A stretch of DNA of 64,000 nt from Chloroflexota bacterium (GTDB lineage Bacteria > Chloroflexota > UBA11872), in NCBI GenBank assembly GCA_026708035.1, contig JAPOVQ010000026.1, positions 1 to 64,000 of the forward strand, given 5' to 3'. Below the pieces are notes generated by a model. The model ran no database searches and was not told where the DNA came from. It was given only the letters and a program-made list of their open reading frames with translations. Position numbers and translations under genes: made by a program. Of the stretch, positions 44,210 through 53,301 are shown one piece after another; position 1 is the first letter of the stretch, and every line of letters starts with the position of its first letter.

Positions 44210-46843
44210 GTGAGAAGCCAACTCAGGGCTCTGCGCGCCGCCTGCGCCCTCCTGGCCGCGCTGGTGGTTATGCTCGGCCTTGCCGGCTGCGGGCCAGACG
44301 CGCCTGACGCGTCAAGCACCGCGACATCGCCGCGCACGATGGCGGCGAATCGTACGCCGGTATTCGCACCGTCGCCTGCGGAGACTGCGCCGCCACCGTC
44401 ACCCACTCCCACCCCCCGGATCATTCGAGAAGAGATCGACCGGCACTTGGGAGTTCGAACGCCTTGTTTCGGCGGACTACCAGGAGCAAGCGATGCCTTT
44501 GTCCGGTGGAGCGGAGACGGGTCAGCAATTGTCTTCAACCGCGGTGGTGACGTCGTCTGGGTGACGCCGGATGGATCCGCTCTCAGGCAGCTTGAAGTAA
44601 CGGGCCCGATGACCGCAGTCGATGTGTCCCCAGATGGGACGCAGGTTGTCTACTCCACCTGCGCCTATCCCACAGATCCAGAATTCACCTACACACCGTC
44701 GACCCGGCACGAGACCGATGTCGAGGGCAATCCGATCATTCGCATCGTGTCGGTCGAGCCTAATCCCGAGCTGCTCAATTTCGACCACGAACTCGTCCGT
44801 GCCCGAATCGACGGCTCGGAGCCGCAGCGGCTGACAAATAACGCGCGCTTCGACAACTACCCGGCATGGTCGCCGGACGGCACGCGCATCGCGTATCTGT
44901 CAAACGACAATCGCGATGCGTCCGCCTCCAACCCGCACTCCACCAGTTTTCTTCGCCTCTACACCATGGCGCCTGATGGCTCGAACGTGGCGATGGTGCG
45001 GGACGGGTTTGTGAATCTGTTTCAGCCTCTCCAGTGGTCGCCCGACGGCAAGAGTCTCGCGTATGTCCGACAAGACCCTGAATCCGCAGTGTGGCTCTAC
45101 ACGGTTACTGTCGACGGAGGGGCGCCGCGACGGCTGACGAAAACGGACAGCTACCCATCGTGGTCCCCGAATGGGCAACGCCTGGCCTTTGCGAAGCCTG
45201 ACGGCGCCGAGGTCGCGCTCTACACAATCGCGTCGGACGGTTCGGACGCCCAGCGCGTGACGACAATCAGGGGCTGGCAGCCCCGCTATGGCGAGCCGGA
45301 CCCCTCCCGCGCGTGGATCGGGACTGTGGCCTGGTCGCCCGACGGCTCGAAGATCCTGTTTTCGTGCGGAGGTGGGATCTGCGTGGTCAGCTTGGATGGC
45401 GCTCCAGTGAACGAGGCGCCCCTCCTCGGGTACGCGGCGGCCTGGTCGCCGGACGGCTCGCGGATCGCCATCCTTAACACCGAGAACGGCCCAGTCGTGC
45501 AAACTGTGGCACCCGACGGCAGCGATGCACGGGTCCTGGTATTGGCAGGGATCGGCGGTCTGATCCCAGCGCAGTCCGGACATGAGGATGTGCAGGCGAG
45601 TCAGGCGGCATGCGCCACGGGGTTCATGATTGACGCGCCTGCGGAAAACTCAGGATTGGTGCGCGATTGCGAGGTGCTGCTGGAGCTGCGGGACACGTTG
45701 TTTGGCAGCGCGCTCGTGAACTGGGTGCCAGGGATCCCGATAACCCAGTGGCTGGGCGTGACGGTGGCAGGCACGCCACGGCGGGTAACGGGGCTTAGTC
45801 TCGGCGGGCTGGTGCCGACGGCGACGCTACCCCGTGCGCTGGGTGACATGTCGCAGTTGCGAGTGCTGGACCTCTCCTACGATCACTCCTACTACTCGCG
45901 GCCTGGAGCCCCAATTCCGCCGGAATTCGGCAAGCTCTCCCAGCTGCGGGTCCTCAAGATCGCCGGAGGTCTGAGAGGCCGAATCCCGGCGGAACTTGCT
46001 GAGCTCACCAACCTACGCACATTAAGCCTTTCGCGCAGCGAGCTGACCGGCGGGATTCCCCCCGAATTGGGCCGGCTGACAAATCTGCAGGAGCTGTTTC
46101 TCTACACGAGCAAACTGACTGGCACGATCCCGCCGGAACTGGGCCAACTGGCCAACCTCACCGGCCTGAGCCTCAACACCAACCAGTTGAATGGACCGAT
46201 TCCGTCGGAGCTGGGCCAGCTGGCGAACTTGACACTGCTCGACCTCGCCAGAAACCAATTGGCGGGACCCATTCCGCCAGCATTGGGCCAATTGGGCAAC
46301 CTGACCAGGTTGATCCTGTTCTATAACCAGTTGTCGGGGCCGATCCCAGCGGAGTTGGGCCAACTGGGTAGCCTGAGCGAGTTGATCCTCTATGGCAACC
46401 AGCTGGCGGGGCCGATTCCACCAGAACTAGGCCAGCTGACAAACCTCACCGACTTGAATCTCACCAAAAACCAGATCACGGGGCCGATTCCGCCGGAGTT
46501 GGGCCTTCTAGCGAACCTGAGGAGTTTGACCGTCACCAGCAACCAGTTGACAGGACCGATCCCGCCGGAGTTAGGCCAGCTGGCGAACCTGGATCTGCTC
46601 AGGCTCGACAACAACCAGTTGGTGGGAACGATCCCAGCGGAGTTCGGCCAACTCACCAATCTGGGGACGCTGGGGCTTTCCGGCAATGCCTTGACGGGCG
46701 AGGTTCCAGAGGCGCTTGGTCGCCTCAACGCGACCCTCGACTTGGCCGGCAACCAGTTGACCGGATGCATTCCACGGGGGATCCCCGAGTGGCGGCTCGG
46801 AGATCGCCGCGCCCTCGGCCTGCCAGCATGCAATCAGCGATAG
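44210..46843 (+). CDS. Lipoprotein fusing a PD40 propeller to plant-type leucine-rich repeats
   Basis: Start set at GTG 44210 (GGGAGG site upstream; frame upstream lacks a signal). MRSQLRALRAACALLAALVV ends at lipobox LAGC. Residues about 70-430: PD40 blades (VDVSPDGTQVVYSTCAY, PAWSPDGTRIAYLSNDN, PSWSPNGQRLAFAKPDG, VAWSPDGSKILFSCGGG). Residues about 470-560 are an LRR cap with CEVLLELRDTLFG. Then about 12 plant/bacterial LRRs of 24 residues (PIPPELGQLANLTGLSLNTN pattern, with L-x-G-x-IPxELG consensus) to the end. Two repeat-binding folds on one anchored chain suggests a surface receptor or adhesion role; that is inference. Confidence 0.85.
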   Translation: MRSQLRALRAACALLAALVVMLGLAGCGPDAPDASSTATSPRTMAANRTPVFAPSPAETAPPPSPTPTPRIIREEIDRHLGVRTPCFGGLPGASDAFVRWSGDGSAIVFNRGGDVVWVTPDGSALRQLEVTGPMTAVDVSPDGTQVVYSTCAYPTDPEFTYTPSTRHETDVEGNPIIRIVSVEPNPELLNFDHELVRARIDGSEPQRLTNNARFDNYPAWSPDGTRIAYLSNDNRDASASNPHSTSFLRLYTMAPDGSNVAMVRDGFVNLFQPLQWSPDGKSLAYVRQDPESAVWLYTVTVDGGAPRRLTKTDSYPSWSPNGQRLAFAKPDGAEVALYTIASDGSDAQRVTTIRGWQPRYGEPDPSRAWIGTVAWSPDGSKILFSCGGGICVVSLDGAPVNEAPLLGYAAAWSPDGSRIAILNTENGPVVQTVAPDGSDARVLVLAGIGGLIPAQSGHEDVQASQAACATGFMIDAPAENSGLVRDCEVLLELRDTLFGSALVNWVPGIPITQWLGVTVAGTPRRVTGLSLGGLVPTATLPRALGDMSQLRVLDLSYDHSYYSRPGAPIPPEFGKLSQLRVLKIAGGLRGRIPAELAELTNLRTLSLSRSELTGGIPPELGRLTNLQELFLYTSKLTGTIPPELGQLANLTGLSLNTNQLNGPIPSELGQLANLTLLDLARNQLAGPIPPALGQLGNLTRLILFYNQLSGPIPAELGQLGSLSELILYGNQLAGPIPPELGQLTNLTDLNLTKNQITGPIPPELGLLANLRSLTVTSNQLTGPIPPELGQLANLDLLRLDNNQLVGTIPAEFGQLTNLGTLGLSGNALTGEVPEALGRLNATLDLAGNQLTGCIPRGIPEWRLGDRRALGLPACNQR

Positions 46844-46987
46844 CGCATCGAGTGACCTGGTGATGTCATCGTCGAGCGTGAGAGTGGCGTGTCGCTTTGG
46901 GCGTCGCACTACGTGCGGTAGGTCTCGTTGCGAGAGACCCATTAGGGACGGCACTCACAGACCCTGGCCAGTCGGCCGAATCGACCG

Positions 46988-48004
46988 ATGACCGCCATCC
47001 CGCCCGTCTACAAGCTGAACCTGCCGCCGGTGCGGTACGTCTCGGTGCCGGCGGAGCGGTTGCGGGTCTTCGTGTGCGAGGCGGCGCTGGCCGTGGGTCT
47101 GCCGGACGCGCAGGCCGGTCTACTGGCCGAGTTGCTGACGGGCAACGACCTGCGCGGGGTGCACTCGCATGGGACGCGGATGCTCGCCCACTACGCGGAC
47201 GAGCTTCGCAGGGGTCGGCTCAATCCGGCGCCCGAGCCGCGCGTCACGCGCGAGACGCCGGTGAGCCTGGTCGTTGACGGCGACGGGGGGCTGGGGTATT
47301 TCGCCGCTCACCTGGCGACCGAGCGTGCCATCGCCAAGGCTCGCGAAGTCGGCGTCGCGGTGGCCGTCACCCGCAATCACGGGCACATCGGCGCCGCCGG
47401 CATCTACGCCCGCATGACGCTGCCGCACGACCTGCTGTGCCTGGTCACCGGCGGCGCGCGGCTTGACATCGAGCCGGGCATGCCGGTCTACAGCTCGGCG
47501 GTCGGGTCGCCCATGTGCTTCAGCGCTCCGGCGGGCGACGCCGACCCGCTGGTCGTGGACTTCTCGCCCGTGTACGACCTGCGCTCGTCGCCGCGCCGCG
47601 AGGAGCTCGAGGACTGGATCCCCGGCACGATCTTTCGCTGCATCGGCCTGGGCAACATCGCGCAGGCGTGGGGCGGCGTTCTGGCCGGCGTGCCGCAGGA
47701 GCGCGACGCGGCGCCGCCACGATTTTCCTCGGCGCACCAGGCCGCCGCGTTCATGATGTTCCGCATTGACCTGTTCCTGGACCCGGCGGAGTTCCGGCAG
47801 CAGATGGACGTGCTGGCGGAGCGCATTGCGGAGTTGGCGCCGCTGCCCGGGTTTCCGAAGGCCCAATTTGCCGGAGCGCCAGAGGCCGAGCGCGCGCGGC
47901 GGTATGCGGTTGAGGGCATTCCGGTTGGGGAGGAGCATCGGCGGGAGTTGGAGGCGTTGGCGGACGACCTGGGCATGGATACGCCGTGGGAGCGTGGCGG
48001 CTGA
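46988..48004 (+). CDS. Ldh/YlbC-type NAD(P)-dependent oxidoreductase (malate/L-lactate dehydrogenase family 2)
   Basis: 338 aa. Family blocks: LLTGNDLRGVHSHGTRMLAH, VVDGDGGLGYFAAHLATERA, VAVAVTRNHGHIGAAGIYAR, VYSSAVGSPMCFSAPAG and DFSPVYDL. These enzymes reduce or oxidise 2-oxo/2-hydroxy acids (lactate, malate, ureidoglycolate, sulfolactate) with a distinctive non-Rossmann fold; the substrate cannot be chosen. Adjacent PhyH and Gfo/Idh genes are on the opposite strand. Confidence 0.85.
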   Translation: MTAIPPVYKLNLPPVRYVSVPAERLRVFVCEAALAVGLPDAQAGLLAELLTGNDLRGVHSHGTRMLAHYADELRRGRLNPAPEPRVTRETPVSLVVDGDGGLGYFAAHLATERAIAKAREVGVAVAVTRNHGHIGAAGIYARMTLPHDLLCLVTGGARLDIEPGMPVYSSAVGSPMCFSAPAGDADPLVVDFSPVYDLRSSPRREELEDWIPGTIFRCIGLGNIAQAWGGVLAGVPQERDAAPPRFSSAHQAAAFMMFRIDLFLDPAEFRQQMDVLAERIAELAPLPGFPKAQFAGAPEAERARRYAVEGIPVGEEHRRELEALADDLGMDTPWERGG

Positions 48005-48064
48005 CACGGGCGCGTCCCACGCGTGGGACGACCGCGACCGGCAGGCTGGCCAGCGATCACCGAA

Positions 48065-48086
48065 GGGCAGCCACAAGGGCTGCCCC
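48065..48086. repeat. Interspersed palindrome, family B (GGGCxxCC-ACAAG type)
   Basis: GGGCAGCCACAAGGGCTGCC followed by CC-TACA. Sister copies at 55371-55392 (reverse), 55409-55430 and 57690-57711. Between convergent ldh-like and phyH-like genes, where it could act as a bidirectional hairpin. Confidence 0.8.
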
Positions 48087-48157
48087 TACACGGACTCCAA
48101 AAGCCGGGCCGGCGGCCCCTCAAGGGGAGGTCTGAATCCTGCCCTTACCCCGAATCC

Positions 48158-48907
48158 TCAGTCCGTGCACCCCAGCAACGCGCGTCGCACGGGATCGGTC
48201 TGGCGGGCGATGAACTCCGGCGAGTGATACCACTCGGGGCGGACCTCGTAGACCTGCGTGGACCACTTGTAGACCACCCACACCAGGCGGCGCGGGCGCG
48301 ACGAGCGGTTGGGCATGGCCGTGTGCCAGATGTTGGTGTCGTTGATGAGGCAAGTGCCCGCGGGCGCGGTGAGCGGCACCATGCCCGGGAGAGCCCGCGG
48401 CTGATTGTCGTGATTGGCCCAAGGGGGCGGGCGATTCGGGTCATTGTGGCTGCCGGGGACCACCGCCGTCGGGCCGACTTCCTCGGTCACGTCGTCCAAG
48501 TAGATCGTCAGCCGCATGTACGGCCCGCCGTCGCGGTGCCACAGCGTCGCGGCCGGAGAGTTGGGCGCCCGATAGTTGCCCATTCCACTCGACAAGAGGA
48601 CCACGTCGTGGTTCCGCGCCGCCTGCACGATCGGCAGCACGGCCGGTAGGTCCATGAAGTCCTCGAACAACGGATCGAGCTCGAAGAAGCGGTGCAGGTC
48701 GATCGACCCGACGCCCTTGACCGAAGTCGACGCGCCGTCCACCACGGCGCTGGGAACGTTCTCGTAATCGGCGATCAACTCGTCGAAGCGTTCCCGAATC
48801 GGCCCCAGGCGTTCGGGGCTGACGGCGTTGGGCACCGCCGTGTAACCGACGTGCTCGAGCCGCCACACGTGCATGAAGAGCTCGTGCACGCTGGGAATCG
48901 GTTGCAT
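48158..48907 (-). CDS. Phytanoyl-CoA dioxygenase (PhyH)-family protein
   Basis: 249 aa. Fe(II)/2-oxoglutarate dioxygenase signature: ATLWHRDGGPYMRLTIYLDD (H-x-D), VVPGSHNDP, GTCLINDTNIWHTAMPNRSS with the distal His and nearby Arg, all in the expected order. Hydroxylates an alkyl or amino-acid-like substrate; specificity unknown. The gene lies 26 bp downstream of the Gfo/Idh/MocA gene, same strand, probably co-transcribed. Confidence 0.85.
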   Translation of the reverse strand: MQPIPSVHELFMHVWRLEHVGYTAVPNAVSPERLGPIRERFDELIADYENVPSAVVDGASTSVKGVGSIDLHRFFELDPLFEDFMDLPAVLPIVQAARNHDVVLLSSGMGNYRAPNSPAATLWHRDGGPYMRLTIYLDDVTEEVGPTAVVPGSHNDPNRPPPWANHDNQPRALPGMVPLTAPAGTCLINDTNIWHTAMPNRSSRPRRLVWVVYKWSTQVYEVRPEWYHSPEFIARQTDPVRRALLGCTD

Positions 48908-48933
48908 CGCCGCTCCGTCGGGGTAGCCGCCCG

Positions 48934-49929
48934 TTAGGCTACCCGCTCCAGTTCCACCGCGCGGCCCAGGCGCATGGCCTCGTAGAGCCCGTCGGCCAAC
49001 TGGACGGCGCGCACGCCGTCGGCGCTGTCGGCAAGGGGCCGCCCAACGCCGCGCGCGGCGTCAAGGAATGCGTCCAGCATCGCGGTGGAGCCGTCTCTAC
49101 CAACCACCGGCTCCGGCGTCTCAGCCACTACTCGCTCGCCTTCGAACACGCGAGCTTGCGTCAAGTCGTTCCAAAGCTCGGCGCGGCGCGACCCGTCGTC
49201 CATCGCGCCCGAATAGGTTCCCCCGCGCTCGGAGCACCCGAATTCGCCAACCACCACCTGCCCCACGCCGCCGCCGGCAAACTTGATGGTCGCCGTCAGG
49301 GTGTCCGGCAGCCCCGAGCGGCGCACGTAGCGACCACCGGTTCCATAGACCCGCAGCGGACGCGAGCCGGACAGATGGGCAGCCATGTCCAACGCGTGGC
49401 TGCCGAATGTACCGAGCACGCCGCCGTGCTGGGCCTCGCCTTCCCAGCGTTCGGCCAACGAGTCGACCGTGGCGTGCATCACAACCGTCCGCGGTCCCGG
49501 CACCGCCGACCGGACCACCTCGACGCCCGGCGCCGCGCGCAACGCGAAGTCAACGCCGGCCACCACGCCCGCCCCGCGCACCGCCGCATGCGCTTGCAAC
49601 GCGTCGGGCAGCTTGGTCGCCAGCGGCGCCTCCACGAACACGTGATTCCGGGCGCGGGCCGCCGCCGCGACCAGTTGCGCGTGCGAGTCGGGTCGCGTAG
49701 CAATCAGCACCGCCTGGACCTGGGTCCGGTGAAGCACCCCGTCGATGTCGTCGTCGGCCTGCGCGCCATCAATGTCGGCGGCGATCCGCCGGGCGACCTC
49801 GAGATTGCGATCGACGCACCACACCAGGCGGCAGTCGGTGCGTCGCGCCACCGCTCGGGCCAGGCGGCCGCCCATTGCGCCACACCCAATAAGAGCCAAT
49901 TGCAAGGGACCCGCCACCGTCGTCACCAA
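48934..49929 (-). CDS. Gfo/Idh/MocA-family oxidoreductase
   Basis: 331 aa from a TTG at 49929 (GTG 3 bases on is the alternative). Rossmann loop LALIGCGAMGGRLARAVARR, then VLIATRPDSHAQLVAAAARA and HVFVEAPLATKLPDA. The usual EKP active-site motif is EAPLA, so the Lys of the canonical motif is absent; the family tolerates this but catalysis could differ. Acts on sugars or cyclitols with NAD(P). Upstream of PhyH in one transcription unit and divergent from the LCP gene. Confidence 0.8.
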   Translation of the reverse strand: MVTTVAGPLQLALIGCGAMGGRLARAVARRTDCRLVWCVDRNLEVARRIAADIDGAQADDDIDGVLHRTQVQAVLIATRPDSHAQLVAAAARARNHVFVEAPLATKLPDALQAHAAVRGAGVVAGVDFALRAAPGVEVVRSAVPGPRTVVMHATVDSLAERWEGEAQHGGVLGTFGSHALDMAAHLSGSRPLRVYGTGGRYVRRSGLPDTLTATIKFAGGGVGQVVVGEFGCSERGGTYSGAMDDGSRRAELWNDLTQARVFEGERVVAETPEPVVGRDGSTAMLDAFLDAARGVGRPLADSADGVRAVQLADGLYEAMRLGRAVELERVA

Positions 49930-50041
49930 TTCGGGCGAGTCGCGCGTAACGTCATGCCGGTCTATGGCGATCTATCGCGCGAGACAGTCCATGCTTTGCG
50001 AATTTCACGTCGTGCGCACCCACCGCGGCCAATTCCTGTCG

Positions 50042-50047
50042 TATAGT
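50042..50047 (+). promoter_or_regulatory. Possible -10 element of the LCP gene
   Basis: TATAGT lies 20 bases before the ATG at 50068 in a divergent intergenic gap otherwise rich in GC. No good -35 is visible at 17-bp spacing, so this is suggestive only. Confidence 0.25.
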
Positions 50048-50067
50048 GGGCGCCACAATTCGACATA

Positions 50068-51249
50068 ATGCCTGAATTGCGCATGCCCCACGGTTCCGAG
50101 CGGCTCGCCAAGCGGCTCCACCGCGCCGAGATCATCAGCCTCAGCGCCTCGTTGGCGGTCTTCGTGGTCATCGGCGTCATCGGGCTGTTCGTTTGGCGCA
50201 GCAACAGTGCCGAGCCTGCCACGGCCGCGCCTCAATCAACCCCCACCGTCGTGGCGCGACCGACAGTGGCCCCCGATCCTACCTCTGCAGTCACGGCGGC
50301 AACTTCCGCGCCGACCGAGGCGGTCAAGGTGGACATCGAGCCGCCCTCGCCCGCCGAACAGGTTGAGCAGCCCAATCCGCTCGACCTGATCCAGACCTGG
50401 CCCGGCGATCGGCCGTTCTCGCTGCTGCTGCTGGGACTGGACCAGCGGCCCGGAGAGGCCAGCGGTCGCACCGACGCCATGGTGCTGACCCGCATCGAAC
50501 CTGCGAACAACTCCGCGGCCCTGATCTCCATTCCGCGCGATCTGTGCATCGCCAACTGCCGCACGGACCCCTACCGCATCAACTCCGTCTACCAGGCCGA
50601 GGGTCCCGATGTCCTCCGACAGCGCGTGGGAGAGATCATGGGGATCAAGGTGGACTATGTGATGGTGTTTGACTTCTACGGCTTCCGGCGGCTGGTCGAC
50701 TTCTTTGGCGGCGTCGAGGTCGACGTGAGCACCACGATCTACGACGAAAGCTATCCCAACGCCACCGACACCGGCTTCGAGCCCTTGTACATCCCCGCCG
50801 GCGTCAACCACTTCGACGGCGACATGGCGCTGCGCTACGCGCGATCGCGCCATCAGGACGGAGCCATCGCCCGCGATCAGCGGCAACAGCAGATTCTCCT
50901 CGCGCTGCGGGATCAGCTATTGACGCCGCGCACGATTCTTCAGTGGCCCAACTTCCTGGAGCGACTGCGCGACACCTTCAAGACCGACGTGCCGTTTGAG
51001 CTGGTGCCCTCCATGCTCAAGCTTGCGTTGTCGATCGACTCCTCGCGCGTGGTTCAGGGCGCGGTCGGATTCGATCGCGGGCTGTCGCGCACGGTTATCG
51101 CCGAAAACGGCGCCTACGTGCTCGAACCCAACGTGCCCCTCATCCAGGCCTACGCCGCCGAGCTGATCCGCAACGGTGAGGCCCTGCCGGCGATGGAAGG
51201 CACTGCCGCCAGTCCCGAGTTCGCCGACCGGCAGCACCTGGAGCCCTAG
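50068..51249 (+). CDS. LytR-CpsA-Psr (LCP) family protein
   Basis: 393 aa. Cytoplasmic start, one membrane helix (about 22-45, EIISLSASLAVFVVIGVIGL), Thr/Pro-rich stalk, then the LCP catalytic domain: LLLGLDQRPGEASGRTDAMV, AALISIPRDLCI, DYVMVFDFYGFRRLVDFFGG and ALRYARSRHQDGAIARDQRQ, which hold the Asp/Arg residues that bind the lipid-linked pyrophosphate substrate. Members attach glycopolymers to peptidoglycan or act as pyrophosphatases. Converges on the methyltransferase gene with 4 bp between stops. Confidence 0.9.
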   Translation: MPELRMPHGSERLAKRLHRAEIISLSASLAVFVVIGVIGLFVWRSNSAEPATAAPQSTPTVVARPTVAPDPTSAVTAATSAPTEAVKVDIEPPSPAEQVEQPNPLDLIQTWPGDRPFSLLLLGLDQRPGEASGRTDAMVLTRIEPANNSAALISIPRDLCIANCRTDPYRINSVYQAEGPDVLRQRVGEIMGIKVDYVMVFDFYGFRRLVDFFGGVEVDVSTTIYDESYPNATDTGFEPLYIPAGVNHFDGDMALRYARSRHQDGAIARDQRQQQILLALRDQLLTPRTILQWPNFLERLRDTFKTDVPFELVPSMLKLALSIDSSRVVQGAVGFDRGLSRTVIAENGAYVLEPNVPLIQAYAAELIRNGEALPAMEGTAASPEFADRQHLEP

Positions 51250-51253
51250 CGGC

Positions 51254-52060
51254 TCACTCCTCGGGCCGGCGAGCCACGACATAGATTTCGGACGGCTCGT
51301 AGGCCACCTCGAGCGCCCGGCGCAGAATGGCGGCCACCCGCGTCAACTCGTCGCGCGTGTGTCGCAGCTCGGCGCTCACCGCATGCAGCGCCGCTTCGAG
51401 GTCCGCCGCATAGCGCGACCGCGCCACGCGCCCGCCCACCCAACGCGTCACGCGGTCTTCGTCGGGTTGCGCCTTGCGTTCCGGTGAAGAATCCTCCGTT
51501 ATGTCAAGATCGCCGAGCGTCACCGGCAGGCCCCGCGCGGACGTCGGGTTGACCCCGGACGCTTGCACCTCGAGTCCCGCGTCCCGGCACAGGAACTCGA
51601 GCAGCTCCACGTCGTAAGGCCGCACGTGCGTCGGGTCCTTCCAGAACTCGTGGGCAATCGTCGGCAGGCTGCCGGGATTCGGCGTAGCCACGATCAACGA
51701 TCCACCGGGGACGAGGCGGCTTCCGCCAAGCCGCACGAGCGCCGCGCCCTCCTCCACCGGAAAGTGCTCGATGACATGCAGCGCGCTCACCACGTCGAAC
51801 GTCTCTGGCGTCGCCTGGAGAAAGTCGAGCGCTTCGGCCTCGACGACATGGTGAGCCGCGGCGTGCGCCAGCATGGCTCCGTCCAGGTCGACGCCGTGCG
51901 TTTCCAATCCGGCGGCGGCCGCCACGTCCAGAAATTCGCCGCGCCCGCAGCCGATGTCGAGGATTCGTCCCTCGGAAGGCAGGAATTGGGCATACCAAGC
52001 TCGCGCGTCGCGGACCATCTCGGGGTCGAATCCGCGAAAGGCATACCAGTCGGACGCCAT
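51254..52060 (-). CDS. Class I SAM-dependent methyltransferase
   Basis: ATG at 52060 (MASDWYAFRGFDPEMV) preferred; longer frames add repeat-derived sequence. Motif I GRILDIGCGRGEFLDVA, acidic end of strand beta2 HGVDLD, motif FDVVSALHVIEHFP and the post-motif GGSLIVATPNPGSLP are textbook. The C-terminal third is helical. This type of Methyltransf_11/12 enzyme often sits with glycan genes; target unknown. Confidence 0.8.
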   Translation of the reverse strand: MASDWYAFRGFDPEMVRDARAWYAQFLPSEGRILDIGCGRGEFLDVAAAAGLETHGVDLDGAMLAHAAAHHVVEAEALDFLQATPETFDVVSALHVIEHFPVEEGAALVRLGGSRLVPGGSLIVATPNPGSLPTIAHEFWKDPTHVRPYDVELLEFLCRDAGLEVQASGVNPTSARGLPVTLGDLDITEDSSPERKAQPDEDRVTRWVGGRVARSRYAADLEAALHAVSAELRHTRDELTRVAAILRRALEVAYEPSEIYVVARRPEE

Positions 52061-52244
52061 CAGGGCGCGGTCCGGCAGCGACGGGTAACGAAAGCGGCAG
52101 CCACACGCGAATCCCAACAGTGACTCAGCTTGAGCCGCTTTGCGCGGAGTCCACTCCTTCGACCCTTGCAGAATTGGGTAGGGGCGGGGTTGAAGCCCGC
52201 TCGACGCCGAGCATTCAGCACGCGTCCAGGTTGGACCGGACTGG

Positions 52245-52378
52245 ATTCCGGCCTCCGCCGGAATGACCAAGGGTTACGCAACAGTCTCCTCCTCGGCTGA
52301 CCACTCGATGCACATTCGCCCCGTGGCCGATCCGGTTCCCTCTCCCTTGATGGGAGAGGGTTAGGGTGAGGGTGAAGG
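52245..52378. repeat. Intergenic repeats: family C (52245-52264) and family D (52331-52378)
   Basis: ATTCCGGCCTCCGCCGGAAT is a perfect palindrome except for its 4-base centre. TCCGGTTCCCTCTCCCTTGA then TGGGAGAGGGTTAGGGTGAG is the family D hairpin. They lie between divergent methyltransferase and CinA genes; no other feature in the 52061-52446 gap. Confidence 0.8.
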
Positions 52379-52446
52379 TCGCTGCCTCCGACCGCTCAAC
52401 CCTGGCGCGACCGTACAATACCGGGCCGTTTGTCAGATCACCGCAC

Positions 52447-53250
52447 GTGCGCAACGACGACGTTGAGATTTTTGCCATCGGCACAGAGCTCGTGACCGGG
52501 CTGATTCTGGACACCAACTCGCACTGGATCGCCGGCGAGGTGGCCGTGGCCGGGGGCGACGTGCGGCGCATCACCGCGCTGGCCGACGACTTTGACGCGC
52601 TCACGGGTGAGCTGCGGGCCGCGGTCGACCGCCGCGCTCGCGTCATCATCACCACGGGCGGCCTGGGTCCCACGCCCGACGACCTGACGGTCGAGGCCGT
52701 GTCAGCGCTGGCCGGCTGCGGCGTACACACGCCCCGTGAAGTGCTGGAGGACTACGCCCGGCGACGCGGCATCAGCTTGGAAGAGGCCTCAAGTCCGCCG
52801 CGACTGAAGATGGGCACCGTGCCGGCCGCCGCTCGCGTGCATCTCAATCCGGTGGGTTGGGCGCCCTGCTTCATGGTTCAGGTCGAAGACTCCAGCATCT
52901 GGTGCATGCCGGGACCGCCGCGCGAGGTCCAGGGCTGCTTCAGCGCCCACATCCAGCCCGTCGTCGAGCGCCTGTTCGCCGGCCAGTCGGCGCGGTTGCG
53001 CGTATTCATCGACGCCCACGAATCGGAAACGTCGCCGCTCATGCAGTCGGTCATGCGCCGGATTCCGTCCGCCTATCTCAAGGCCTACGTCGGCATGTCG
53101 AATCCAGAGGGGTTGCCGGTTGACATCGTCGTGCGCAGCACGGACGGCGCGGCGCCCAACGAGTTGCTGCAGCAGGCTTACGACGAGTTCTGCGCCGTCG
53201 CCGCCGCCTCCGGCAAGACGGTGACCCTGGAGGCGCCGGCCGCGTCGTAG
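52447..53250 (+). CDS. cinA: CinA-like molybdopterin-binding-fold protein
   Basis: Start set at GTG 52447 (VRNDDVEIFAIGTELVTG fits the family start; the upstream frame runs through a repeat). EIFAIGTELVTGLILDTNS, VIITTGGLGPTPDDLTVEAV and IWCMPGPPREVQGCF are the conserved MoCF-fold blocks of CinA. It lacks the C-terminal nicotinamide-nucleotide amidase domain of full CinA, ending at 267 residues. Likely an ADP-ribose/NAD-derivative pyrophosphatase-type activity in other members; here unproven. Confidence 0.8.
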   Translation: MRNDDVEIFAIGTELVTGLILDTNSHWIAGEVAVAGGDVRRITALADDFDALTGELRAAVDRRARVIITTGGLGPTPDDLTVEAVSALAGCGVHTPREVLEDYARRRGISLEEASSPPRLKMGTVPAAARVHLNPVGWAPCFMVQVEDSSIWCMPGPPREVQGCFSAHIQPVVERLFAGQSARLRVFIDAHESETSPLMQSVMRRIPSAYLKAYVGMSNPEGLPVDIVVRSTDGAAPNELLQQAYDEFCAVAAASGKTVTLEAPAAS

Positions 53251-53301
53251 TCGCCTCGCAGTAGACTGCCCGCGCCTGATCGAAACCCCGGTCGCGTTCA
53301 C

